From Campylobacteraceae bacterium (lineage in GTDB: Bacteria; Campylobacterota; Campylobacteria; Campylobacterales; Sulfurovaceae), in the NCBI GenBank assembly GCA_027063105.1, contig JAMOSL010000028.1, positions 1-64,000 on the forward strand: a DNA stretch of 64,000 nucleotides, read 5' to 3'. Shown here one piece after another: positions 19,532-28,010 of the stretch (its first letter is position 1; the number at the start of each line of letters is the position of its first letter). A model generated the notes under the pieces. The model ran no database searches. It was given only the letters and a program-made list of their open reading frames with translations, and had not been told where the DNA came from. Position numbers and translations under genes: made by a program.

Positions 19532-20044
19532 TTAAACTATCCTCTGCTTAACATTTTTTTTCATATCTGCTGACTCTCTTCTAATTTTCTTTTGAAGCAT
19601 CATCATTGCATATTGAAGGGTTTCTGGACGAGGTGCACAGCCTGGAAGATATATATCAACTGGAACAATTCTGTCAACACCTTGAACTGTTGCATAAGTA
19701 TTAAACATACCACCTGTATTTGCACAACTTCCCATAGATATAACCCATTTAGGTTCACTCATTTGGTCATATAGTCTTCTAGCAAATTCAGCATGTTTCT
19801 TAGATAAAGTTCCAGCCAATATCATAACATCAGCTTGTCTAGGAGAGGCTCTAAAAATAGTACCCATTCTGTCAAAGTCATATCTACTAGCACCTGATGC
19901 CATCATTTCAATAGCACAACAAGCCAAACCATAAGTTAAGGGCCACAAAGAGTTACTTCGTCCCCAGTTTACAAGTTTATCAACCGAAGTTAACGCTATT
20001 GGTAATCCAGCTGAACTGGCATAATTTACTTGATGTTGTGCCAT
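19532..20044 (-). CDS. nuoB: NADH-quinone oxidoreductase subunit B
   Basis: 170 aa. Carries cluster N2, the last iron-sulfur centre before quinone. All four ligands are present: the adjacent pair C42-C43 in GLACCAIEMM, C107 in SMGSCANTGG and C136 in LPGCAPRPE. Start ATG overlaps the nuoA 3' end by 19 bp, consistent with coupled translation. Length and motifs are standard. Confidence 0.97.
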   Translation of the reverse strand: MAQHQVNYASSAGLPIALTSVDKLVNWGRSNSLWPLTYGLACCAIEMMASGASRYDFDRMGTIFRASPRQADVMILAGTLSKKHAEFARRLYDQMSEPKWVISMGSCANTGGMFNTYATVQGVDRIVPVDIYLPGCAPRPETLQYAMMMLQKKIRRESADMKKNVKQRIV

Positions 20045-20415
20045 TCAAGTGCTCCTTTTTTCCATGCATAGACGAAACCTATCGTCAAAAGTAATATAAA
20101 CAGAATCATCTCTGCAAAACCGAACCAACCAAGCAATTTAAAATCTATTGCCCATGGAAACATAAATATAATCTCTACATCAAAAAGAATAAAAAGTAGA
20201 GCAATCAAATAAAACTGAATTGAAATAACATTTGGTTGTTTTGTTACCTCAGGCCCACATTCATAAATTGATAATTTTAGCTTCTGCGTATCAAGCCTTG
20301 CCAATTTCCGACTTACAATTCTAGCTAATGCTAAAGTTGCAGGGAAAGCAATAGCTGTCATTGCAAATAGAATAAAAACACCAAAATATGGATGTTCTGT
20401 TACCACATGAGTCAT
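20026..20415 (-). CDS. nuoA: NADH-quinone oxidoreductase subunit A
   Basis: 129 aa, three membrane helices. The loop after helix 1 holds the conserved YECGPEVTK with the cysteine that lines the quinone site, and helix 2 contains FYLIALLFILFDVEIIFMFPW. It is the first gene of the operon. An AAAGGGG ribosome site lies 5 nt upstream of the ATG, stronger than most in the operon. The 190 bp upstream separate it from dnaG and should hold the operon promoter. Confidence 0.96.
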   Translation of the reverse strand: MTHVVTEHPYFGVFILFAMTAIAFPATLALARIVSRKLARLDTQKLKLSIYECGPEVTKQPNVISIQFYLIALLFILFDVEIIFMFPWAIDFKLLGWFGFAEMILFILLLTIGFVYAWKKGALEWHNIK

Positions 20416-20493
20416 TATAACCCCTTTCCTATAACGAGAATAATCTCAGAGAATTTTGCTTAATCATAACAAAAAAGAGGTTAAAGTGTTGAT

Positions 20494-20499
20494 AGTATA
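20494..20499 (-). promoter_or_regulatory. Candidate -10 element for the nuo operon
   Basis: Minus-strand TATACT in an AT-rich gap about 80 bp upstream of nuoA. No -35 match is seen at the right distance, which is common for Campylobacterota sigma-70 promoters. Weak call, based only on position and a 5/6 match. Confidence 0.3.
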
Positions 20500-20605
20500 T
20501 TATTATCAAATCATTACTTTTTTTAGTGTAACAATGTGAAACAAGAAATTAGCATAAAAAGGCAATAAAAGCACAATCAATGCTATATATTCTCATGATT
20601 GGATA

Positions 20606-22261
20606 TTAAATGAGTTTCTCAAAGGTAACTAATTCACCTCTTTTGAGTCTTGGAATTATATCATTTCTTATTTTACGAATTAGAAAACTTTTTTTATTGA
20701 AATCTATCATATTATTACTTGCTATATCTTTTAAAACTTTTGAATAGTATCTTTGCAAAATCCATAAAAGACTTTTATTTAAACCCATTTCATCCATTAT
20801 TTTAATATTTTCATCAATGATTAGACCCATAAGAATAGGGTCTTTATATTCCTTTTTTATAATTAAATCAAATATATTTTGATAATCTCCAAAAAAGCTT
20901 TTATCAATTACATTTAAAACATTATCAGCCAATGCTGGTTTATCCAAAATAGTTTTTAAAATATTCTGTAATTCAATTTTATCTATATTATTAGAAAAAC
21001 TTTTTTGAACTTTTGAAATATCTACTGACTTCCCGAATAGGATAGGGGAAACTCCTAAATATGTTGATGCCATTGGAATATAAAAATCTTGCATAATAGG
21101 GCTAAGTGAAAATAGATACCCCTTTATCTCTTTAAATGCTTCCTCTTTATCTCTTGGATTATAAAGATCATATTTTTTTGTCGTTGCCTCTAATATGAAT
21201 GGAATTAATGGTATGGCCTCTCTTAAAAGTTTAGCAACAATATCACTCTTCCCTTGTGAAATCATATCTGCTGGATCTTGACCATCTGGGAATAAAACAA
21301 TACCTCCATCAAATCCAGAGATTGTAAGCATTTTAGATGCTTTTAATCCAGCCCCAATACCTGCTTTATCACCATCATATGCTAGTATGATATATGGTGA
21401 ACCTTTTCTTAACAGAGGTAAATGTTCAGCAGTTAGTGCTGTTCCTAGAGTTGCTACAGCCTCTGTAAATCCTGCTTGATGAAAACTAATGACATCTAAA
21501 TAGCCTTCGCAAACAATTAGCTTTTTATTTTTATAAATAGATTCTTTTGCTTTATGATAGCCATATAATAATCTTGATTTGTTAAATAGTTTTGTTTGAG
21601 GTGAATTTATATATTTAGCTGGATGATTACCTAGAGTTCTTCCACCAAATCCAACTATCGAACCATTAGATGAATATATAGGAAATATAACTCTCTCAAC
21701 AAGCCTTGCATAAAATTCGCCTCTTTCACCTTTTGCAATAACTCCAGACTCTTCGGCTTTTGGAAATGGAAAAAGATTTGATGATAAAAAGTTTAAGACA
21801 TTTTGACCTTTTCCAACATATCCAATCTCAAATTTTTCAATAGAACTGTTTGTTATTCCTCTATTATATAAATACTCTTTTGCCTCTTTATTTAAATCCA
21901 AATTCTTTACATACCATTTTTGAACACTTTCTAAAACTCGTTTAGATTCACTATAATCACTACTTCCTTTTGTATATTGCAGAGTAAAATTATAAGTAGA
22001 TGCGACCTTTTCTATAGCTTCTGGATAACTAAGCTTCTCTATTTCCATTACAAATTTAATAGCATCGCCACCAACACCACAACCAAAGCAGTGATATATT
22101 TGCTTAGAAGGACTTACTACAAAGCTAGGAGTTTTCTCTCCATGAAATGGGCAATTTGCTTTAAAATTTGCTCCAGCTTTTTTTAGTTCAATATAGTTAC
22201 CAATTACATCTATAATATCAACTGTACTTTTTAATATTTCTATTGAGTTATTTTCTATCAT
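20606..22261 (-). CDS. dnaG: DNA primase
   Basis: 551 aa. Makes the RNA primers for replication. The N-terminal CHC2 zinc finger is visible (CPFHGEKTPSFVVSP … HCFGCGVGGD), then the RNA-polymerase basic domain, and the TOPRIM core with EGYLDVISFHQAGF and AYDGDKAG acidic motifs. The C-terminal helicase-binding region is poorly conserved but of expected length. The ribosome site is weak. It stands 24 bp after the WecA/MraY-like gene, so they may be co-transcribed. Confidence 0.95.
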   Translation of the reverse strand: MIENNSIEILKSTVDIIDVIGNYIELKKAGANFKANCPFHGEKTPSFVVSPSKQIYHCFGCGVGGDAIKFVMEIEKLSYPEAIEKVASTYNFTLQYTKGSSDYSESKRVLESVQKWYVKNLDLNKEAKEYLYNRGITNSSIEKFEIGYVGKGQNVLNFLSSNLFPFPKAEESGVIAKGERGEFYARLVERVIFPIYSSNGSIVGFGGRTLGNHPAKYINSPQTKLFNKSRLLYGYHKAKESIYKNKKLIVCEGYLDVISFHQAGFTEAVATLGTALTAEHLPLLRKGSPYIILAYDGDKAGIGAGLKASKMLTISGFDGGIVLFPDGQDPADMISQGKSDIVAKLLREAIPLIPFILEATTKKYDLYNPRDKEEAFKEIKGYLFSLSPIMQDFYIPMASTYLGVSPILFGKSVDISKVQKSFSNNIDKIELQNILKTILDKPALADNVLNVIDKSFFGDYQNIFDLIIKKEYKDPILMGLIIDENIKIMDEMGLNKSLLWILQRYYSKVLKDIASNNMIDFNKKSFLIRKIRNDIIPRLKRGELVTFEKLI

Positions 22262-22285
22262 TTAGAAATTATACTATAATCTTAG

Positions 22286-23314
22286 TTACTCCTCAATATT
22301 TAATAATTGATCTTTATAGAGTTTTGTAAAGATTTGATAAAAAATTAATATAATAAATATAAATATAATTAATCCCCAAAATCCATCTTCTATATTACTA
22401 AAAATAAATATTCCTAGTAATGTAAAAAATATTTGAATAAGATATAGGACTATCACTGTAATTTTTATATTATTGTTAAATATATTTAATAAAATATGAT
22501 GAATATGACTTTTATCAGCTTTAAATGGAGATTGACCATGACTTATACGCCTAATAAATACAATAATAGTATCTAATATTGGTAAAGCAGATAGATAAAA
22601 TATACTAATAGGATGAATATGTGTTATTGCTTTTATACTTAGCATAGATATTATAAAACCAAGCATTAAACTCCCACTATCTCCCATAAAAATAGATGCT
22701 GGATTCCAATTTAATATTAAAAATCCAAATAATGCAAAAATTGTTGATATACTAAGTATAAAGATAAAATTATCATTATTTGAGTATCCAATATATGCTA
22801 ACGATGATATTATTATTAATGCTATTCCACCACTTAACCCATCTAATCCATCTATAAGATTGAAAGCATTCGTGAAACTTACAACAGCAATTAGAGTAAA
22901 TGGAAATGCAAAATATCCTAAGCTTAAAGTCTCACCTAAATATATTCCTAATATGTCAATTCTAATATCATTTAATGATAATAGTGCAGTAGCACTTGTT
23001 ATAACAAAAAGTTTTATCTTTGGAGAAACTTCGTTAATATCATCCCAAATACCTATGAAAAATACACCTAATATAGCACTGAATGCCCATAAATATGATT
23101 GAAAAATAGATATATAAAAAAATGGAGCAATGGTAAAGACACTTAAAAAAATTCCTATACCAGCCCCTCTCGGTGTTATCTTTATATGAGAACTTCTTTC
23201 ATTTGGTATATCTATAAGGTTAAAATATTTGGCATAACTTATAATTATTTTTATAAAAATAATTGAAAATAAAAAAGATAAAAATGACATTATATAAAGT
23301 TTTGTTTCTATCAA
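22286..23314 (-). CDS. WecA/MraY-family polyprenyl-phosphate sugar-1-phosphate transferase
   Basis: 342 aa, about ten membrane helices. Family hallmarks: RGAGIGIFLS in the first loop, NAFNLIDGLDGLSGG with the aspartates that bind Mg2+, NWNPASIFMGDSGSL, and the cytoplasmic HIHH motif in KADKSHIHHIL. Such enzymes transfer HexNAc-1-phosphate (or a related sugar) from UDP-sugar to undecaprenyl phosphate and start O-antigen or other surface glycan chains. The HIHH end points to WecA-like rather than MraY. Which sugar is used cannot be read from sequence. It may prime the glycan made by the locus at 31-44 kb. Confidence 0.88.
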   Translation of the reverse strand: MIETKLYIMSFLSFLFSIIFIKIIISYAKYFNLIDIPNERSSHIKITPRGAGIGIFLSVFTIAPFFYISIFQSYLWAFSAILGVFFIGIWDDINEVSPKIKLFVITSATALLSLNDIRIDILGIYLGETLSLGYFAFPFTLIAVVSFTNAFNLIDGLDGLSGGIALIIISSLAYIGYSNNDNFIFILSISTIFALFGFLILNWNPASIFMGDSGSLMLGFIISMLSIKAITHIHPISIFYLSALPILDTIIVFIRRISHGQSPFKADKSHIHHILLNIFNNNIKITVIVLYLIQIFFTLLGIFIFSNIEDGFWGLIIFIFIILIFYQIFTKLYKDQLLNIEE

Positions 23315-23382
23315 AAAATACTCCTTAGCTTAAGATATTTATTATAGCCAAAAAAGAATGAGAATAGATAATTAGAGTAATA

Positions 23383-24489
23383 TCATATTTGTTTTGAACT
23401 ATGTCTAGATATAGCTATTAAAGATAATATAGCTATCAGTGCCTCTATCAAGAACATACTCTCTCCATATATTTTTCCTGCCAATAATGCCCCTACTGAA
23501 CCACCTAATCCAAATGCTATTCCTAAAAAGAATTGTTGAGCTAGTTTTTTTTGAGTATAGAGAGAAAATACATAAGATATTGATGCTGTATGATATAGTG
23601 CAAAAGTTATAGCATGAAGAGATTGTGATATAAAAATCATAGTTATAGAATTTGGATATAAATATAGTATCAACCATCTAATAACCGTCATAATAATAGC
23701 AAATTGTATTATGGTTAACAGATTTCTTTGGAGCAGAGAACCTTGAAAATATAACATTATAATTTCGCATACAACCCCAAAACTCCACATCCAACTAGTC
23801 ATCTCTAAAGATATTCCATGGCTTGTTTCATATATTGTAAAAAAATTATAAAATCCACCAAAACTAACTTGCATGAAAAATATGCTAATCCAAAACCAAG
23901 GATATTTTATAATAGAAAAAGGTTCTTGATGATCTGTTGTTTCCATTTTTGTATCTTGGTCATAATATATAATCATTGTTCCAAAAATCGCTGTTAATAG
24001 CGTAAATGAGATTAAGTAATATAGAGCTTCATATGCTGAAGTAAGAACTTGTCCTAGCCATAAAGCTGTTAACATAAATCCGATAGAGCCATATAATCTA
24101 ATTTTTCCATATCGGCTTTTAGATAGAGTATGCAGAGATATAGTTTCTACATAAGGAAGAGATATTCCCATACTTGCCCCAAATAGTAAATTTGCTAATA
24201 AATATAGCCAAAAATTATCTATTGTTCCTAAGAATATAATAGTTGATAGTAAAGATAAAAATAGAGATATTACAAATATTTTATGGTCAAGAGTTATAAA
24301 TCTACGAAATACAAATGGTATTATAAAACGCATGAATGGTGCAGATGCATATATTATTCCAACTTCAACATTATTATAATTAAAGTCTAGTAGTAATTTT
24401 GGCATAAAAATAATATATACAGCAACTAAAGAGAAATAAAATAGATAATAGAGAGCTAAGGGTATCTCTATTAAGATTTTTGATTGCAT
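23383..24489 (-). CDS. Major facilitator superfamily transporter (PPP/HcaT-like)
   Basis: 368 aa with about 11-12 hydrophobic helices. The opening (PLALYYLFYFSLVAVYIIFMP) and the RLYGSIGFMLTALWLG block after helix 4 match the 'MFS_1_like' group that includes HcaT and related carriers. The substrate is unknown. It abuts the RDD gene (2-bp gap), so the two are probably in one transcript. The family call is reasonable; the function is not assigned. Confidence 0.75.
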   Translation of the reverse strand: MQSKILIEIPLALYYLFYFSLVAVYIIFMPKLLLDFNYNNVEVGIIYASAPFMRFIIPFVFRRFITLDHKIFVISLFLSLLSTIIFLGTIDNFWLYLLANLLFGASMGISLPYVETISLHTLSKSRYGKIRLYGSIGFMLTALWLGQVLTSAYEALYYLISFTLLTAIFGTMIIYYDQDTKMETTDHQEPFSIIKYPWFWISIFFMQVSFGGFYNFFTIYETSHGISLEMTSWMWSFGVVCEIIMLYFQGSLLQRNLLTIIQFAIIMTVIRWLILYLYPNSITMIFISQSLHAITFALYHTASISYVFSLYTQKKLAQQFFLGIAFGLGGSVGALLAGKIYGESMFLIEALIAILSLIAISRHSSKQI

Positions 24490-24491
24490 AT

Positions 24492-25001
24492 TTATTGTTC
24501 TAAAGTTTTATCTTGATTCGTCTTAATAAGAACTGTTCCTGATAATAAATCATGGAGAGATTTTCTATCATCTCTAAAAAATGCCATAAATAATCCGAAA
24601 ATAGATATTATGGATAATATTTCAAAATAGTATCTAAGTATTATTGCTAAAGGATGAGGTTTTTGGAGTGTTTTACTATCAACTAATTTTATTGCATAAG
24701 CTCTACATCCAGGAGTTTGCCCACTTCTCCAAAAAAATAAAAATATAATTATAAAGTTAGGTATTAAAATATATAGCCAACCCTCTATTTTATGTTCTTG
24801 AAACTCTTGCAGAGAACCTATAATTAAATATGTAACAATATACATCAGTGGCATTAAAAGCATAAATAAATCTGTAATAAAAGCTTTTATTTTTAATCCT
24901 ATAGGAGCATAATTTATAGATAATTTTATTGAATAATTATTCTTTGTTTTATCGGATATATTGCCTTTTTTAATATCTCTGAATCTTGGTTTCTTTGCCA
25001 T
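24492..25001 (-). CDS. RDD-family membrane protein
   Basis: 169 aa from the preferred start. The frame also opens 12 nt earlier (25013), but that ATG has no ribosome site, whereas the ATG at 25001 (MAKKPRFRDIKKG) follows GGAAA at good spacing. Three hydrophobic helices. RDD features: basic N-terminus, ITDLFM near the first helix, SGQTPGCRAYAIKLVD in the middle, and DDRKSLHDLLSGTVLI at the end. RDD proteins are poorly understood; some act in ion or osmolyte transport. Confidence 0.85.
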   Translation of the reverse strand: MAKKPRFRDIKKGNISDKTKNNYSIKLSINYAPIGLKIKAFITDLFMLLMPLMYIVTYLIIGSLQEFQEHKIEGWLYILIPNFIIIFLFFWRSGQTPGCRAYAIKLVDSKTLQKPHPLAIILRYYFEILSIISIFGLFMAFFRDDRKSLHDLLSGTVLIKTNQDKTLEQ

Positions 25002-25064
25002 AATAGTTTCCATTTATAATAAGTTCTAAAATTAATTTATATTTTTTTGAAGAGGTGAAGAAAG

Positions 25065-25096
25065 AGATTATTAAACCGTTGAAAGCTTAATAATCT
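25065..25096 (-). terminator. Inverted repeat after the outer membrane protein gene
   Basis: Arms AGATTATTAA and TTAATAATCT (10 bp, perfect) around a 12-nt loop, 16 bp beyond the stop of the gene at 25112. Pyrimidine-rich but without a clean T-run, so termination strength is uncertain. Confidence 0.5.
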
Positions 25097-25111
25097 ATAT
25101 AATTTAGTTGA

Positions 25112-25816
25112 TTAGAATTTATAACTTACAGCCACAGTTACAGTATCAACTGAAGAATCATTTTCTATAGCATACTCTGTGCCATTAACACCTAGAAGAC
25201 TATCATAAGAAGCATCAGCAATAACTACATAATCAAGAGATACAGATACATTTTGGTTAAATGCAAATCCTGCACCTAAACCCCAAGAGAAACCATCTTT
25301 ATCTGTTGTACCTGAAATAGCACCATAATTTACATCATATGTAGCTATAGAATAACCTAAAAGTGCATATAAATTAAATGTATCAGATATTGAATAAGAT
25401 GGTTTGGCATAAATACCATAAGCGCTTAAATCTGCTGAACCTTGTCCACCCAAATTTTTATCAAGTGCAGGAACATCTTCATCTCCCATACCTTTCCAAT
25501 ATCTATATTCAACTGCTAAATATTCATTTATTTTATAACCAATTTGAAACATTACTGTATCATAGTCCAAATCTAAATTAGAATTATATTCATATTGAAC
25601 ATTAGTTATATGATTTTCTGCTGTTATAGTTCTTTCAAAACCTAATGCTCCATAACCTAATCCTAGATAAAAACCAGCTTCATTTACTATTACTTCTTCT
25701 TCCATCATTGCAGGAACTTCTACTATAGGCTCTTCTATTGGAACAATATCTCCACCTGCAAAAGTGAACGAACTCATTGCTAATATAGTTGTTAATGATA
25801 ATACAATTTTTTTCAT
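25112..25816 (-). CDS. Outer membrane beta-barrel protein
   Basis: 234 aa. A Sec signal peptide (MKKIVLSLTTILAMSSFTFA, then GGD) is followed by a short proline/glutamate-rich linker (PIEEPIVEVPAMMEEEV) and an eight-strand-like barrel: alternating hydrophobic strands, GFYLGLGYGALGFER, and a terminal strand ending VAVSYKF with the C-terminal phenylalanine used for BAM recognition. It resembles OmpA-barrel/Opa-like porin families, with no peptidoglycan-binding domain. Preceded by AAAGGA and by a near-consensus promoter, so it is probably abundant. Confidence 0.85.
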   Translation of the reverse strand: MKKIVLSLTTILAMSSFTFAGGDIVPIEEPIVEVPAMMEEEVIVNEAGFYLGLGYGALGFERTITAENHITNVQYEYNSNLDLDYDTVMFQIGYKINEYLAVEYRYWKGMGDEDVPALDKNLGGQGSADLSAYGIYAKPSYSISDTFNLYALLGYSIATYDVNYGAISGTTDKDGFSWGLGAGFAFNQNVSVSLDYVVIADASYDSLLGVNGTEYAIENDSSVDTVTVAVSYKF

Positions 25817-25862
25817 TTTAAATCCTTTTAAAAATTTCTTTTTTCTTATTTAATATAAATGA

Positions 25863-25892
25863 ATTATATCATATTCTATTTATAAATGTCAA
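25863..25892 (-). promoter_or_regulatory. Consensus sigma-70 promoter for the outer membrane protein gene
   Basis: On the minus strand: perfect TTGACA (25887-25892), an 18-bp spacer, and perfect TATAAT (25863-25868) preceded by TG (extended -10). It lies about 47 bp upstream of the ATG at 25816, right after the thyX stop. Confidence 0.88.
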
Positions 25893-25920
25893 GGGTTTTT
25901 TAAAATTTATTAACAAATAA

Positions 25921-26541
25921 TTAACAATGGGTTAATAAACACTCTTTAAATAGATATTTATGCTCATTTGGTAAAATATTATATAGTTCATTAGCTAAAT
26001 CTCTAATTTCCCATAATGCACTTTTACTACTTCTAAGTGTAATAAAGTTTTGGAGACTTCTCGCATTAATCGTCCAAGTTAACTCCGTTCTATAACTTTC
26101 TGGTAGACAAAATTTAGCTATATCATTGCTAACACCTTTTTTTAAAATATCTTGTAGGTTATTAAGTGCTTGAATAGAAGCTGTATCAACTAACTTATTA
26201 TTCGTTAAAACTATGAATTTACTAGCTCCATGATAATCATCTTCTTTGAAAGACTCTATATTTTTTAATTCTTTAAGTGTATATCTAGTTGATTTTACAC
26301 TAGGACTTGCAATTCTATGTCTGGCAAGTTCTTGAAGTAATGCACGGCTTACTCCTGTAATGTAAAAATTATAGGATAAGTGTTCTAAAGTTGAGGCATG
26401 TTTAAACTTATTTCCAACTCTATCAATTAGTTCTTTATCTTTCTCACCACCACTATCACTCTTATCAAAACTACTCCAACAAGTCCTAATAGCATGAGAA
26501 CATACTTCTAATGGTGTATAGTGTAAAAGTGTAACTTTCAT
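25921..26541 (-). CDS. thyX: Flavin-dependent thymidylate synthase
   Basis: 206 aa from the preferred ATG (MKVTLLHYTP), which has AAGGA 7 nt upstream; a longer reading from 26580 adds 13 unlikely residues. Makes dTMP from dUMP with FAD, NADPH and methylenetetrahydrofolate. The ThyX signature R-H-R-x7-S is seen in RHRIASPSVKSTRYTL, and the N-terminal ATRTCW-like segment (AIRTCWSSFD) is present. ThyX rather than ThyA is usual for Campylobacterota. Divergent from der with about 60 bp between them. Confidence 0.95.
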   Translation of the reverse strand: MKVTLLHYTPLEVCSHAIRTCWSSFDKSDSGGEKDKELIDRVGNKFKHASTLEHLSYNFYITGVSRALLQELARHRIASPSVKSTRYTLKELKNIESFKEDDYHGASKFIVLTNNKLVDTASIQALNNLQDILKKGVSNDIAKFCLPESYRTELTWTINARSLQNFITLRSSKSALWEIRDLANELYNILPNEHKYLFKECLLTHC

Positions 26542-26602
26542 ACAAATCCTTTTAAAATTGCTTTTACGATATAATAGCATTATTAAATAAAAAAGATAAA
26601 AT

Positions 26603-27988
26603 ATGATAAAAAAAGTAGCTATATTAGGTCGTCCTAATGTCGGGAAGAGTTCCCTATTTAACCGTTTGGCAAGAGTTCGAGATGCGATTACATCAGATGT
26701 ATCTGGAACTACTAGAGATGTAAAAAAACGAATTGTAACAATTTCTGGAGATAGAGATTTTGAGGTTCTTGATACAGGTGGTATTGATTATAGTTCTGAA
26801 CTATTCAGTAAAGTAGCAGAGCTTTCTTTAAGAGCTGGAGCAAATGCAGATGTTATTATATATATGGTAGATGGAAAAAGTATACCAGCTGATGAAGATA
26901 AAGAACTTTTTTACCGTCTTCAAGAGCTTAATATTCCATTAGCATTAGTTGTTAACAAAATAGATAATGATAAAGAAGAAGAAAACTATTGGGATTTTTT
27001 AGAGTTTGGAGCAGATAGAACATTTCCTATGTCAGTTAGTCATAATAGGTACTTTAATGATGTTTATGAGTGGCTTGAGGAGTATATTCCAAAAAGAGTT
27101 GTTGTAGAGCAAGAGATTTCTCAATCGAAAGATATTCATAATTTTGAAGAAAGTCTAATAGATATTAATACACAAGATGAAGAGATAGACAATGATATTA
27201 GAGTAGCTATTATTGGAAGAGTAAATACTGGTAAAAGTTCCCTTCTTAATTCTCTTTTAGGTGAAGAACGCTCAGTAGTTAGTGATGTAGCTGGTACAAC
27301 CATTGACCCTATTGATGAAATGATAGAACATAATAATTATAATATTACATTTATAGATACAGCAGGGATTAGAAGGAGAAGTAAAATAGTTGGCATAGAA
27401 AAATATGCATTAGGAAGAACAACAGCTATTTTGGAGAAAGCTAACCTTGTATTATTAATGATTGATGCAACAGTTGGTGTCACAGAACTAGATGAGAGGG
27501 TTGCAGGACTTATTGATAAACACCGTTTAGCTTGTTTAATAGTAATTAATAAATGGGATATTCGAGAAGATAAAAATTATGAAGATGCAGTTAATGATAT
27601 TCGAGATGAATTAAAATTTTTGCACTATGCACCATTAATTACAATATCAGCAAAAACGGGAATGAGAGTACATAAAATATTAGATCAAATTACGGCTATA
27701 TTTGAGAGATACAAGCAACGAATTTCAACATCTAAACTAAATGATGTATTAAGAGAAGCGATAAATAGACATCATCTACCATCTTATAATGGAGCTTATG
27801 TAAAAATTAAATTTGCAACACAATATGAAACGAAACCACCTAAAATTGCTTTAATTAGTAATAGACCTGATGGAGTACATTTTAGTTATAAACGATATTT
27901 ATCTAATTTTATAAGAAGTAGATTTGATTTTGAAGGTGTACCTTTAGATATAGTAGCTAGAAAAAGAGGAGAAAGGTTAGAAGAGTAA
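26603..27988 (+). CDS. der: Ribosome-assembly GTPase Der (EngA)
   Basis: 461 aa, two tandem GTPase domains followed by a KH-like domain, the fixed layout of Der. Domain 1: GRPNVGKSSLFN, DTGG, NKID. Domain 2: GRVNTGKSSLLN, DTAG, NKWD. The acidic linker between the domains (around residues 170-200) is normal. The C-terminal KH-like part ends RKRGERLEE. Works in 50S subunit maturation. The stop codon lies in the loop of the terminator hairpin at 27974-27999. Confidence 0.97.
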   Translation: MIKKVAILGRPNVGKSSLFNRLARVRDAITSDVSGTTRDVKKRIVTISGDRDFEVLDTGGIDYSSELFSKVAELSLRAGANADVIIYMVDGKSIPADEDKELFYRLQELNIPLALVVNKIDNDKEEENYWDFLEFGADRTFPMSVSHNRYFNDVYEWLEEYIPKRVVVEQEISQSKDIHNFEESLIDINTQDEEIDNDIRVAIIGRVNTGKSSLLNSLLGEERSVVSDVAGTTIDPIDEMIEHNNYNITFIDTAGIRRRSKIVGIEKYALGRTTAILEKANLVLLMIDATVGVTELDERVAGLIDKHRLACLIVINKWDIREDKNYEDAVNDIRDELKFLHYAPLITISAKTGMRVHKILDQITAIFERYKQRISTSKLNDVLREAINRHHLPSYNGAYVKIKFATQYETKPPKIALISNRPDGVHFSYKRYLSNFIRSRFDFEGVPLDIVARKRGERLEE

Positions 27989-28004
27989 TCTTCTAACCTC
28001 TTTT
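27974..28004. terminator. Bidirectional terminator between der and fusA
   Basis: 11-bp perfect stem (AGGTTAGAAGA / TCTTCTAACCT) with a GTAA tetraloop, followed by CTTTT on the plus strand and TTTCTCC on the minus strand. The der stop codon TAA is inside the loop. It serves the convergent der and fusA transcripts. Confidence 0.85.
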
Positions 28005-28010
28005 AAATTA

